Source of the DNA: Isoperla grammatica
Taxonomy: Eukaryota; Arthropoda; Insecta; Plecoptera; Perlodidae
NCBI GenBank assembly: GCA_945910005.1
Contig: CAMDTW010000642.1
Location: 620,001-684,000 of the forward strand
Reading direction: 5' to 3'
DNA: 64,000 nucleotides
Of the stretch, positions 50,601 through 63,830 are shown piece by piece. Within the stretch, counting starts at the first letter, position 1, and every line of letters starts with the position of its first letter. The notes below the pieces were generated by a model, which was not told where the DNA came from, made no database searches, and saw only the letters and a program-made list of their open reading frames with translations. Made by a program: the position numbers and the translations under genes.

Positions 50601-52900
50601 TCATACGTTGCATGTAGTGGCTTCTATGTCACTGACTTAGCGCAGGGTTTATCAAGTACAGTCACCTTCACAAGCAAGGAAACATGCGTTGTCCTCATAC
50701 GTTGCATGTAGTGGCTTCTATGTCACTGACTTAGCGCAGGCTTTATCAAGTACAGTCACCGTCACAAGCAAGGAAACATGCGTTGTCCTGATATGTTGGT
50801 GTAGTGGCTTCTATCTCACTGACTTAGCGCAGGGTTTATCAAGTACAGTCACCGTCGCAAGCAAGGAAACATGCGTTGTCCTGATATGTTGCATGTAGTG
50901 GCTTCTATGTCATTGACTTAGCGCAGGGTTTATCAAGTACAGTCACCGTCACAAGCGAGGAAACATGCGTTGTCCTCATACGTTGCATGTAGTGGCTTCT
51001 GTGCCTCTGACTTAGCGCAGGGTTTATCAAGTACAGTCACCGTCACAAGCGAGGAAACATGCGTTGTCCTGATATGTTGCATGAAGTTGCTTCTATGTCA
51101 CTGACTTAGCGCCGGGTTTATCAAGTACAGTCCCCGTCACAAGCGAGGAAACATGCGTTGTCCTCATTCGTTGCATTTAGTGGCTTCTATGTCACTGACT
51201 TAGCGCAGGGTTTATCAAGTACAGTCACCGTGACAAGCGAGGAAACATGCGTTATCCTGATACGTTGCATGTAGTGGCTTCTATGTCACTGACTTAGCGC
51301 AGGGTTTATCAAGTACAGTCACCTTCACAAGCGAGGAAACATGTGTTGTTCTCATATGTTGCATGAAGTGGCTTTCATGTCACCGACTTAGCGCAAGGTT
51401 TATCAAGTACAGTCACCGTCACAAGCAAGGAAACATGCGTTGTCCTGATATGTTGCATGTAGTGGCTTCTATGTCACTTACTTAGCGCAGGGTTTATCAA
51501 GTACAGTCACCGTCACAAGCAAGGAAACATGCGTTGTCCTTATACGTTGCATGTAGTGGCTTCTATGTCACAGACTTAGCGCAGGGTTTATCAAGTACAG
51601 TCACCGTCACAAGCGAGTAAACATGCGTTGTCCTGATATGTTGCATGTTGTGGCTTCTATGTCACTGACTTAGCGCAGGGTTTATCAAGTACAGTCGCCG
51701 TCACAAAAGAGGAAACATGGGTTGTCCTGATATGTTGCATGAAGTGGCTTCTATGTCACTGACTTAGCGCAGGGTTTATCAAGTACAGTCACCGTCACAA
51801 TAGAGGAAACATGCGTTGTCCTGATATGTTGCATGTAGTGGCTTTCATTTCACTGACTTAGCGCAGGGTTTATCAAATACAGTCACCGTCACAAACAAGG
51901 AAACATGCGTTGTCCTGATATGTTGCATGTAGTGGCTTCTATGTCACTGATTTAGCGCAGGGTTTATCAAGTACAGTCACCGTCACACTAGAGAAAACAT
52001 GCGTTGTCCTGATATGTTGCATGTAGTTGCCTTCATGTCACTGACTTAGCGCAGGGTTTATCAAGTACAGTCACCGTCACAATAGAGAAAACATGCGTTG
52101 TCCTAATACGTTGCATGTAGTGGCTTTCATGTCACTGACTTAGCGCAGGGTTTATCAAGTACAGTCACCGTCACAAGCGAGGAAACATGCGTTGTTCTGA
52201 TATGTTGCATGTAGTGGCTTCTATTCACTGACTTAGCCCAGGGTTTTCAAGTTCAGTCACCGTCACAAGCAAGGAAACATGCGTTGTCCTGATACGTTGC
52301 ATGTAGTGGCTTCTATGTCACTGACTTAGCGCAGGGTTTATCAAGTACAGTCACCGTCACAATAGAGAAAACATGCGTTGTCCTGATACGTTGCATGTAG
52401 TGGCTTCTATGTCACTGACATAGCGCAGGGTTTATCAAGTACAGTCACCGTCACAAGCAAGGAAACATGCGTTGTCCTCATACGTTGCATGAAGTGGCTT
52501 CTATGTCACTGACTTAGCGCAGAGTTTATCAAGAACAGTCACCGTCACAAGCAAGGAAACATGAGTTGTCCTGATATGTTGCATGTAGTGGCTTCTATGT
52601 CACTGACTTAGCGCAGAGTTTATCAAGAACAGTCACCGTCACAAGCAAGGAAACATGCGTTGTCCTGATATGTTGCATGTTGTGGCTTTCATGTCACTGA
52701 CTTAGCGCAGGGTTTATCAAGTACAGTCACCGTCACAAGCAAGGAAACATGCGTTGTCCTCATACGTTGCATGTAGTGGCTTCTATGTCACTGACTTAGT
52801 TATGGGTTTATCAAGTACAGTCACCGTCACAAGCAAGGAAACATGCGTTGTTCTCATACGTTGCATGTAGTGGCTTCTATGTCACTGACTTAGCGCAGGG
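47642..52900 (+). repeat. 5,259-bp tandem higher-order repeat, copy 1
   Basis: Shared markers with the next block at +5259 are gcgttgtcgtc (47962 and 53221), the gtaggggct monomer (near 47703 and 52962) and a 69-codon chance frame (50689 and 55948). 5259 is 56 x 94 minus 5. This copy lacks one monomer found in copy 2 near 56.6-56.7 kb: the caccgac marker at 51381 pairs with 56734, a shift of 5353. Its last part (about 51.5-52.9 kb) is instead close to 45.6-46.6 kb (shift 6387). Confidence 0.82.
47736..47800 (+). other. Counterpart of the pre-insertion site (second copy)
   Basis: Same 65-bp interval between cgcagga (ending 47735) and ggcttatatg (from 47801). The monomer to its left is the gtaggggct type, so it is a less exact match to the element's left flank than the 46.6-kb copy. 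Confidence 0.7.
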
Positions 52901-55900
52901 TTTATCAAGTACAGTCACCGTCACAAGCGAGGAAACATGCGTTGTCCTCATATGTTGCATGTAGGGGCTTCTATGTCACTGACTTAGCGCAGGATTTATC
53001 AAGTACAGTCACCGTCACAAGCGAGGAAACATTCGTTGTCCTGATATGTTGCATTAAGTGGCTTATATGTCACTGACTTAGCGCAGGGTTTATCAAGTAC
53101 AGTCAACGTCACAAGCGAGAAAACATGCGTTAACCTGATACGTTGCATGTAGTGGCTTTCATGTCACTGACTTAGCGCAGGGTTTATCAAGTACAGTCAC
53201 CGTCACAAGCGACGAAACATGCGTTGTCGTCATATGTTGCATGTAGTGGCTTTCATGTCACTGACTTAGCGCAGGGTTTATCAAGTTCAGTCACCGTCAC
53301 AACCAAGGAAACATGCGTTGTCCTGACACGTTGCATGTAGTGGCTTCTATAACACTGACTTAGCGCATGGTTTATCAAGTACAGTCACCGTCACAAGCGA
53401 GGAAACATGCGTTGGCCTCATACGTTGCATGTAGTGGCCTTCATGTCACTGACTTAGGGCAGGGTTTATCAAGTACAGTCACCGTCACAAGCAAGGAAAC
53501 ATGCGTTGTCCTCATATGTTGCATGTAGTTGCTTCTATGTCACTGACTTAGCGCAGGGTTTATCAAAAACAGTCACCGTCACAAGCAAGGAAACATGCGT
53601 TGTACTTATATGTTGCAAGTAGTAGCTTCTATGTCACTGACTTAGCGCAAGAATTATCAAGTACAGTCACCGTCACAAGCGAGGAAACCTGCGTTGTCCT
53701 GATACGTTGCATATAGTGGCTTTCATGTCACTGACTTAGCGCAAGGTTTATCAAGTACAGTCACCGTCACAAGCAAGGAAACATGCGTTGTCCTGATATG
53801 TTCATGTAGTGGCTTTTAAGTCACTGACTTAGCGCAGGGTTTATCAAGTACAGTCACCGTCACAAGCAAGGAAACATGCGTTATCCTGATACGTTGCATG
53901 TAGTGGCTTCTAGGTCACTGACTTAGCGCAGGGTTTATCAAGTACAGTCACCTTCACAAGCGAGGAAACATTCGTTGTTCTCATATGTTGCATGAAGTGG
54001 CTTTCATGTCACTGACTTAGCGCAGGGTTTATCAAGTACAGTCACCGTCACAAGCGAAGAAACATGCGTTGTTCTCATATGTTGCATGAAGTGGCTTTCA
54101 TGTCACTGACTTAGCGCAAGGTTTATCAAGTACAGTCACCGTCACAAGCAAGGAAACATGCGTTGTCCTGATATGTTGCATGAAGTGGCTTCTATGTCAC
54201 TTACTTAGCGCAGGGTTTATCAAGTACAGTCACCGTCACAAGCAAGGAAACATGCGTTGTCCTCATACGTTGCATGTAGTGGCTTCTATGTCACTGACTT
54301 AGCGCAGGGTTTATCAAGTACAGTCACCGTCACAAGCGAGGAAACATGCGTTGTCCTGATATGTTGCATGTTGTGGCTTCTATGTCACTGACTTAGCGCA
54401 GGGTTTATCAAGTACAGTCGCCGTCACAAAAGAGGAAACATGGGTTGTCCTGATATGTTGCATGAAGTGGCTTCTATGTCACTGACTTAGCGCAGGGTTT
54501 ATCAAGTACAGTCACCGTCACAATAGAGGAAACATGCGTTGTCCTGATATGTTGCATGTAGTGGCTTTCATTTCACTGACTTAGCGCAGGGTTTATCAAG
54601 TACAGTCACCGTCACAAAAAAGGAAACATGCGTTGTCCTGATATGTTGCATGTAGTGGCTTCTATGTTACTGATTTAGCGCAGGGTTTATCAAGTACAGT
54701 CACCGTCACACTAGAGAAAACATGCGTTTTCCTGATACGTTGCATGTAGTGGCTTTCATGTCACTGACTTAGCGCAGGGTTTATCAAGTTCAGTCACCGT
54801 CACAAGCGAGGAAACATGCGTTGTTCTGATATGTTGCATGTAGTGGCTTCTATGTCACTGACTTAGCCCAGGGTTTATCAAGTACAGTCACCGTCACAAT
54901 AGAGGAAACATGCGTCGTCCTGATACGTTGCATGTATTGGCTTCTATGTCACTGACTTAGCGCAGGGTTTATCAAGTACAGTCACCGTCACAAGCAAGTA
55001 AACATGCGTTGTCCTCATATGTTGCATGTAGTTGCTTCTATGTCACTGACTTAGCGAAAGAATTATCAAGTACTGTCACCGTCATAAGCGAGGAAACCTG
55101 CGTTGTCCTGATACGTTGCATATAGTGGCTTTCATGTCACTGACTAAGCGCAGGGTTTATCAATAAGTGTCACCGTCACAAGCAAGGAAACATGCGTTGT
55201 CCTGATATGTTCATGTAGTGGCTTTTAAGTCACTGACTTAGCGCAGGGTTTATCAAGTACAGTCACCGTCACAAGCAAGGAAACATGCGTTGTCCTCATA
55301 CGTTGCATGTAGTGGCTTCTATGTCACTGACTTAGCGCAAGGTTTATCAAGTACAGTCACCGTCACAAGCAAGGAAACATGCGTTGTCCTCATACGTTGC
55401 ATGTAGTGGCTTTCATGTCACTGACTTAGCGCAGGCTTTATCAAGTACAGTCACCGTCACAAGCAAGGAAACATGCGTTGTCCTCATACGTTGCATGTAG
55501 TGGCTTCTATGTCACTGACTTAGCGCAGGGTTTATCAAGTACAGTCACCGTCACAAGCAAGGAAACATGCGTGTTCCTGATACGTTGCATGTAGTGGCTT
55601 CTATGTCACTGACTTAGCGCAGGGTTTATCAAGTACAGTCACCGTCACATGCAAGGAAACATGCGTTGTCCTGATATGTTGCATGTAGTGGCTTCTATGT
55701 CACTGACTTAGCGCAGGGTTTATAAAGTACAGTCACCGGCACACGCGAGGAAACATGCGTTGTCCTCATATGTTGCATGTAGTGGCTTCTATGTCACTGA
55801 CTTAGCGCAGGGTTTATCAAGTACAGTCACCGTCACAAGCAAGGAAACATGCGTTATCCTCATACGTTGCATGTAGTGGCTTCTATGTCACTGACTTAGC

Positions 55901-58159
55901 GCAGGGTTTATCAAGTACAGTCACCTTCACAAGCAAGGAAACATGCGTTGTCCTCATACGTTGCATGTAGTGGCTTCTATGTCACTGACTTAGCGCAGGC
56001 TTTATCAAGTACAGTCACCGTCACAAGCAAGGAAACATGCGTTGTCCTGATATGTTGGTGTAGTGGCTTCTATCTCACTGACTTAGCGCAGGGTTTATCA
56101 AGTACAGTCACCGTCGCAAGCAAGGAAACATGCGTTGTCCTGATATGTTGCATGTAGTGGCTTCTATGTCATTGACTTAGCGCAGGGTTTATCAAGTACA
56201 GTCACCGTCACAAGCGAGGAAACATGCGTTGTCCTCATACGTTGCATGTAGTGGCTTCTGTGCCTCTGACTTAGCGCAGGGTTTATCAAGTACAGTCACC
56301 GTCACAAGCGAGGAAACATGCGTTGTCCTGATATGTTGCATGAAGTTGCTTCTATGTCACTGACTTAGCGCCGGGTTTATCAAGTACAGTCCCCGTCACA
56401 AGCGAGGAAACATGCGTTGTCCTCATTCGTTGCATTTAGTGGCTTCTATGTCACTGACTTAGCGCAGGGTTTATCAAGTACAGTCACCGTGACAAGCGAG
56501 GAAACATGCGTTATCCTGATACGTTGCATGTAGTGGCTTCTATGTCACTGACTTAGCGCAGGGTTTATCAAGTACAGTCACCTTCACAAGCGAGGAAACA
56601 TGCGTTGTTCTCATATGTTGCATGAAGTGGCTTTCATGTCACTGACTTAGCGCAGGGTTTATCAAGTACAGTCACCGTCACAAGCGAAGAAACATGTATT
56701 GTTCTCATATGTTGCATGAAGTGGCTTTCATGTCACCGACTTAGCGCAAGGTTTATCAAGTACAGTCACCGTCACAAGCAAGGAAACATGCGTTGTCCTG
56801 ATATGTTGCATGTAGTGGCTTCTATGTCACTTACTTAGCGCAGGGTTTATCAAGTACAGTCACCGTCACAAGCAAGGAAACATGCGTTGTCCTGATATGT
56901 TGCATGAAGTGGCTTTCATGTCACTGACTTAGCGCAAGGTTTATCAAGTACAGTCACCGTCACAAGCAAGGAAACATGCGTTGTCCTGATATGTTGCATG
57001 TAGTGGCTTCTATGTCACTGACTTAGCGCAGGGTTTATCAAGTACAGTCACCGTCACAAGCAAGGAAACATGCGTTGTCCTCATACGTTGCATGTAGTGG
57101 CTTCTATGTCACTGACTTAGCGCAGGGTTTATCAAGTACAGTCACCGTCACAAGCAAGGAAACATGCGTTGTCCTCATACGTTGCATGTAGTGGCTTCTA
57201 TGTCACTGACATAGCGCAGGGTTTACCAAGTACAGTCACCGTCACAAGCAAGGAAACATGCGTTGTCCTCATATAGTGCATGTAGTGGCTTCTATGTCAC
57301 TGACTTAGCGCAGGGTTTATCAAGTACCGTCACCGTCACAATAGAGGAAACATGCGTTGTCCTCATACGTTGCATGTAGTGGCTTCTATGTCACTGACTT
57401 AGCGCAAGGTTTATAAAGTAAAACCACCGTCACAAGCAAGGAAACATGCGTTGTCCTGATACGTTGCATGTAGTGGCTTCTATGTCACTACCTTAGCGCA
57501 GGGTTTATCAAGTACAGTCACCGTCACAAGCAAGGAAACATGCGTTGTCCTCATACTTTGCATGTAGTGGCTTTCATGTCACTGACTTAGCGCAGGGTTT
57601 ATCAAGTACAGTCACCGTCACAAGCAAGGAAACATGCGTTGACCTGATATGTTGCATGAAGTGGCTTCTATGTCACTGACTTAGCGCAGGGTTTATCAAG
57701 TACAGTCACCGTCACAAGCGAGGAAACATTCGTTGTCCTGATATGTTGCATTAAGTGGCTTATATGTCACTGACTTAGCGCAGGGTTTATCAAGTACAGT
57801 CAACGTCACAAGCGAGAAAACATGCGTTGTTCTGATACGTTGCATGTAGTGGCTTTCATGTCACTGACTTAGCGCAGGGTTTATCAAGTAAAGTCACCGT
57901 CACAAGCGACGAAACATGCGTTGTCGTCATATGTTGCATGTAGTGGTTTTCATGTCACTGACTTAGCGCAGGGTTTATCAAGTTCAGTCACCGTCACAAC
58001 CAAGGAAACATGCGTTGTCCTGACACGTTGCATGTAGTGGCTTCTATAACACTGACTTAGCGCAGGGTTTATCAAGTACAGTCACCGTCACAAGCGAGGA
58101 AACATGCGTTGTCCTCATACGTTGCATGTAGTGGCCTTCATGTCACTGACTTAGGGCAG
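52901..58159 (+). repeat. 5,259-bp tandem higher-order repeat, copy 2 (diverged end)
   Basis: Matches copy 1 closely from 52901 to about 56.88 kb, including unusual variants such as tcaataagtgtcacc and gtgcctctgac. After that the order changes. About 56.9-57.7 kb resembles the left-array segment at 4.2-5.0 and 10.6-11.4 kb (gtttacc and catatagtgcatg monomers). From about 57.72 kb it returns to the insertion-site type. The block end is nominal. Confidence 0.72.
52995..53059 (+). other. Counterpart of the pre-insertion site (third copy)
   Basis: Same 65-bp interval between cgcagga (ending 52994) and ggcttatatg (from 53060). It is the 5259-bp duplicate of the 47736-47800 copy. Related monomers near 57.72 and 59.98 kb have cgcaggg instead of cgcagga on the left. 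Confidence 0.7.
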
Positions 58160-60600
58160 GGTTTATCAAGTACAGTCACCGTCACAAGCAAGGAAACATG
58201 CGTTGTCCTCATATGTTGCATGTAGTTGCTTCTATGTCACTGACTTAGCGCAGGGTTTATCAAGTACAGTCACCGTCACAAGCAAGAAAACATGCGTTGT
58301 CCTCATATGTTGCATGTAGTTGCTTCTATGTCACTGACTTAGCGAAAGAATTATCAAGTACTGTCACCGTCATAAGCGAGGAAACCTGCGTTGTCCTGAT
58401 ACGTTGCATATAGTGGCTTTCATGTCACTGACTAAGCGCAGGGTTTATCAAGAAGAGTCACCGTCACAAGCAAGGAAACATGCGTTGTCCTGATATGTTC
58501 ATGTAGTGGCTTTTAAGTCACTGACTTAGCGCAGGGTTTATCAAGTACAGTCACCGTCACAAGCAAGGAAACATGCGTTGTCCTCATACGTTGCATGTAG
58601 TGGCTTCTATGTCCTTGACTTAGCGCAAGGTTTATCAAGTACAGTCACCGTCACAAGCAAGGAAACATGCGTTGTCCTCATACGTTGCATGTAGTGGCTT
58701 TCATGTCACTGACTTAGCGCAGGCTTTATCAAGTACAGTCACCGTCACAAGCAAGGAAACATGCGTTGTCCTCATACGTTGCATGTAGTGGCTTCTATGT
58801 CACTGACTTAGCGCAGGGTTTATCAAGTACAGTCACCGTCACAAGCAAGGAAACATGCGTGTTCCTGATACGTTGCATGTAGTGGCTTCTATGTCACTGA
58901 CTTAGCGCAGGGTTTATCAAGTACAGTCACCGTCACATGCAAGGAAACATGCGTTGTCCTGATATGTTGCATGTAGTGGCTTCTATGTCACTGACTTAGC
59001 GCAGGGTTTATAAAGTACAGTCACCGGCACACGCGAGGAAACATGCGTTGTCCTCATATGTTGCATGTAGTGGCTTCTATGTCACTGACTTAGCGCAGGG
59101 TTTATCAAGTACAGTCACCGTCACAAGCAAGGAAACATGCGTTGTCCTCATACGTTGCATGTAGTAACTTCTATGTCACTGACTTAGCGCAGGGTTTATC
59201 AAGTACAGTCACCTTCACAAGCAAGGAAACATGCGTTGTCCTCATACGTTGCATGTAGTGGCTTCTATGTCACTGACTTAGCGCAGGCTTTATCAAGTAC
59301 AGTCACCGTCACAAGCAAGGAAACATGCGTTGTCCTGATATGTTGCATGTAGTGGCTTCTATCTCACTGACTTAGCGCAGGGTTTATCAAGTACAGTCAC
59401 CGTCGCAAGCAAGGAAACATGCGTTGACCTGATATGTTGCATGTAGTGGCTTCTATGTCATTGACTTAGCGCAGGGTTTATCAAGTACAGTCACCGTCAC
59501 AAGCGAGGAAACATGCGTTGTCCTCATACGTTGCATGTAGTGGCTTCTATGTCACTGACTTAGCGCAGGGTTTATCAAGTACCGTCACCGTCACAATAGA
59601 GGAAACATGCGTTGTCCTCATACGTTGCATGTAGTGGCTTCTATGTCACTGACTTAGCGCAAGGTTTATAAAGTAAAACCACCGTCACAAGCAAGGAAAC
59701 ATGCGTTGTCCTGATACGTTGCATGTAGTGGCTTCTATGTCACTACCTTAGCGCAGGGTTTATCAAGTACAGTCACCGTCACAAGCAAGGAAACATGCGT
59801 TGTCCTCATACTTTGCATGTAGTGGCTTTCATGTCACTGACTTAGCGCAGGGTTTATCAAGTACAGTCACCGTCACAAGCAAGGAAACATGCGTTGACCT
59901 GATATGTTGCATGAAGTGGCTTCTATGTCACTGACTTAGCGCAGGGTTTATCAAGTACAGTCACCGTCACAAGCGAGGAAACATTCGTTGTCCTGATATG
60001 TTGCATTAAGTGGCTTATATGTCACTGACTTAGCGCAGGGTTTATCAAGTACAGTCAACGTCACAAGCGAGAAAACATGCGTTGTTCTGATACGTTGCAT
60101 GTAGTGGCTTTCATGTCACTGACTTAGCGCAGGGTTTATCAAGTAAAGTCACCGTCACAAGCGACGAAACATGCGTTGTCGTCATATGTTGCATGTAGTG
60201 GTTTTCATGTCACTGACTTAGCGCAGGGTTTATCAAGTTCAGTCACCGTCACAACCAAGGAAACATGCGTTGTCCTGACACGTTGCATGTAGTGGCTTCT
60301 ATAACACTGACTTAGCGCAGGGTTTATCAAGTACAGTCACCGTCACAAGCGAGGAAACATGCGTTGTCCTCATACGTTGCATGTAGTGGCCTTCATGTCA
60401 CTGACTTAGGGCAGGGTTTATCAAGTACAGTCACCGTCACAAGCAAGGAAACATGCGTTGTCCTCATATGTTGCATGTAGTTGCTTCTATGTCACTGACT
60501 TAGCGCAGGGTTTATCAAGTACAGTCACCGTCACAAGCAAGAAAACATGCGCTGTCCTCATATGTTGCATGTAGTTGCTTCTATGTCACTGACTTAGCGC
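57300..60600 (+). repeat. 24-monomer higher-order repeat, period 2254 bp
   Basis: The gtaccgtcaccgtcac monomer near 57326 recurs near 59580, and gcgttgtcgtc at 57918 recurs at 60172. The period is 24 x 94 minus 2. Homology ends near 58.34/60.59 kb. From 60.60 kb the order follows 59.0-59.5 kb with a shift of exactly 17 monomers (1598 bp: gtttata at 59006 and 60604). Confidence 0.75.
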
Positions 60601-63330
60601 AGGGTTTATAAAGTACAGTCACCGGCACACGCGAGGAAACATGCGTTGTCCTTATATGTTGCATGTAGTGGCTTCTATGTCACTGACTTAGCGCAGGGTT
60701 TATCAAGTACAGTCACCGTCACAAGCAAGGAAACATGCGTTGTCCTCATACGTTGCATGTAGTAACTTCTATGTCACTGACTTAGCGCAGGGTTTATCAA
60801 GTACAGTCACCTTCACAAGCAAGGAAACATGCGTTGTCCTCATACGTTGCATGTAGTGGCTTCTATGTCACTGACTTAGCGCAGGCTTTATCAAGTACAG
60901 TCACCGTCACAAGCAAGGAAACATGCGTTGTCCTGATATGTTGCATGTAGTGGCTTCTATCTCACTGACTTAGCGCAGGGTTTATCAAGTACAGTCACCG
61001 TCGCAAGCAAGGAAACATGCGTTGACCTGATATGTTGCATGTAGTGGCTTCTATGTCATTGACTTAGCGCAGGGTTTATCAAGTACAGTCACCGTCACAA
61101 GCGAGGAAACATGCGTTGTCCTCATACGTTGCATGTAGTGGCTTCTGTGCCTCTGACTTAGCGCAGGGTTTATCAAGTACAGTCACCGTCACAAGCGAGG
61201 AAACATGCGTTGTCCTGATATGTTGCATGAAGTTGCTTCTATGTCACTGACTTAGCGCAGGGTTTATCAAGTACAGTCCCCGTCACAAGCGAGGAAACAT
61301 GCGTTGTTCTCATTCGTTGCATTTAGTGGCTTCTATGTCACTGACTTAGCGCAGGGTTTATCAAGTACAGTCACCGTGACAAGCGAGGAAACATGCGTTA
61401 TCCTGATACGTTGCATGTAGTGGCTTCTATGTCACTGACTTAGCGCAGGGTTTATCAAGTACAGTCACCTTCACAAGCGAGGAAACATGCGTTGTTCTCA
61501 TATGTTGCATGAAGTGGCTTTCATGTCACTGACTTAGCGCAGGGTTTATCAAGTACAGTCACCGTCACAAGCGAAGAAACATGCGTTGTTCTCATATGTT
61601 GCATGAAGTGGCTTTCATGTCACTGACTTAGCGCAAGGTTTATCAAGTACAGTCACCGTCACAAGCAAGGAAACATGCGTTGTCCTGATATGTTGCATGT
61701 AGTGGCTTCTATGTCACTTACTTAGCGCAGGGTTTATCAAGTACAGTCACCGTCACAAGCAAGGAAACATGCGTTGTCCTCATACGTTGCATGTAGTGGC
61801 TTCTATGTCACAGACTTAGCGCAGGGTTTATCAAGTACAGTCACCGTCACAAGCGAGGAAACATGCGTTGTCCTGATATGTTGCATGTTGTGGCTTCTAT
61901 GTCACTGACTTAGCGCAGGGTTTATCAAGTACAGTCGCCGTCACAAAAGAGGAAACATGGGTTGTCCTGATATGTTGCATGAAGTGGCTTCTATGTCACT
62001 GACTTAGCGCAGGGTTTATCAAGTACAGTCACCGTCACAATAGAGGAAACATGCGTTGTCCTGATATGTTGCATGTAGTGGCTTTCATTTCACTGACTTA
62101 GCGCAGGGTTTATCAAGTACAGTCACCGTCACAAACAAGGAAACATGCGTTGTCCTGATATGTTGCATGTAGTGGCTTCTATGTCACTGATTTAGCGCAG
62201 GGTTTATCAAGTACAGTCACCGTCACACTAGAGAAAACATGCGTTGTCCTGATACGTTGCATGTAGTGGCTTTCATGTCACTGACTTAGCGCAGGGTTTA
62301 TCAAGTTCAGTCACCGTCACAAGCGAGGAAACATGCGTTGTTCTGATATGTTGCATGTAGTGGCTTCTATGTCACTGACTTAGCCCAGGGTTTATCAAGT
62401 ACAGTCACCGTCACAATAGAGGAAACATGCATCGTCCTGATACGTTGCATGTATTGGCTTCTATGTCACTGACTTAGCGCAGGGTTTATCAAGTACAGTC
62501 ACCGTCACAAGCAAGTAAACATGCGTTGTGCTGATACGTTGCATGTAGTGGCTTTCATGTCACTGACTTAGCGCAGGGTTCATCAAGTACAGTCACCGTC
62601 ACAAGCAAGGAAACATGCATTGTCCTGATACGTTTCATGTAGTGGCTTCTATGTCACTGACTTAGCGCAGGGTTTATCAAGTACAGTCACCGTCACAATA
62701 GAGAAAACATGCGTTGTTCTCATATGTTGCATGAAGTGGCTTTCATGTCACTGACTTAGCGCAGGGTTTATCAAGTACAGTCACCGTCACAAGCGAGGAA
62801 ACATACGTTGTTCTCATATGTTGCATGAAGTGGCTTTCATGTCACTGACTTAGCGCAGGGTTTATCAAGTACAGTCACCGTCACAAGCGAGGAAACATGC
62901 GTTGTCCTCATACGTTGCATGTAGTGGCTTCTATGTCACTTACTTAGCGCAGGGTTTATCAAGTACAGTCACCTTCACAAGCGAGGAAACATGCGTTGTT
63001 CTCATATGTTGCATGAAGTGGCTTTCTTGTCACTGACAAAGCGCAGGGTTAATCAAGTACAGTCACCGTCACAAGCTAGGAAACATGCGTTGTTCTCAAA
63101 TGTTGCATTGAGTGACTTTCATGTCACTGACTTAGCGCAAAGTTTATCAAGTACAGTCACCGTCACAAGCAAGGAAACATGCGTTGTTCTCATACGTTGC
63201 ATGTAGTGGCTTCTATGTCACTGACTTAGCGCAGGGTTTATCAAGTACAGTCACCGTCACAAGCGAGGAAACATGCGTTGTCCTGATTCGTTGCATGTAG
63301 TGGCTTCTATGTCACTGACTTAGCGCAGGA
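60601..63330 (+). repeat. Right array, distal block up to the solo LTR
   Basis: 61.1-62.5 kb follows the order of 51.0-52.0 and 56.2-56.8 kb (gtgcctctgac, agtccccgtcac and cgtgacaagc variants). About 62.33-62.51 kb resembles 49.56 and 54.82 kb (cttagcccaggg monomer). The last two monomers (about 63182-63330) match the left flank of the full-length element. Just upstream, 63.0-63.17 kb (caaatgttgcattgagtgac) does not, so a recombination edge lies near 63.18 kb. Confidence 0.6.
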
Positions 63331-63830
63331 CGCGCCAATTTTTCGTCGCTATTGTTATGTATTATTCCGGGGTTGGTCAACCTGTATATTATTATCATAT
63401 GTTTCGATTTTGGGCCAATCACGTAATCTCTTACCGTTTTCCCGTTTAGAGCCCGTTTGCTTATCTCTTATCTCGTCAGTATTGCTCGAGCTTCGATCTC
63501 GTGAAGTTCAATTTTTCTAGTGTTCCAGTCTTCGACCTCGTCGGTCACGTCAAGTTGGTTTTCTCTCTCGTTATTCTCTCGTTGCGCCCAAGACTGCTTC
63601 CTCGACGCTGCATGTCCTGGGTTCGATCGCCTTCCAGGCATTTTCATCTTTCCTTCTTTTCTCTTCTAAACTCGAGTTTCTTTCTTCTATCTCTTTCTCT
63701 CGACGGCCACTTTCCGCCAGTCGCTATTATCTACGCTACGTCACCTTCGAACATCATTGGGGTAAGTTTCAAACACAAATATATACAGTCCACTAAAAAA
63801 CTCTTCGGAGTGAGCACCCCGGCTCAAACA
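63331..63830 (+). mobile_element. Solo LTR of the BEL/Pao element
   Basis: 500 bp, cgcgcc to ctcaaaca, equal by eye to the 3' LTR minus its first four bases and carrying the same C as 43969. There is no internal element sequence. The left junction (gcagga then cgcgcc) equals that of the 5' LTR at 37622/37623. The right junction (caaaca then ggcttatatg, with the later gggttaatc variant) equals that of the 3' LTR at 44136/44137. It is the product of LTR-LTR recombination in a second copy of the same insertion, or of an equivalent exchange between copies. A 120-codon frame inside it (63501-63863) is non-coding. Confidence 0.95.

Larger units (their letters stand above)
44137..63330 (+). repeat. 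Right 94-bp satellite array
   Basis: About 204 monomers of the same family and orientation as the left array, with no gene. It begins mid-monomer at ggcttatatg and ends mid-monomer at gcagga before the solo LTR. It shares rare variants with the left array: the ttctataacactgac monomer occurs near 18.7 and 34.6 kb and again near 44.4, 46.95, 48.1, 53.35, 58.05 and 60.3 kb; the gttgtcctaatacg monomer occurs at 19908, 45708 and 52095. Both arrays are therefore parts of one older array. Open frames of 60-77 codons found here span two to three monomers, repeat with the array and are not coding. Confidence 0.96.

Noticed and set aside
63331..63830. Solo LTR as an independent second insertion
   Set aside because: Both junctions and the private flank variant equal those of the full-length element, which is better explained by copying of one locus.
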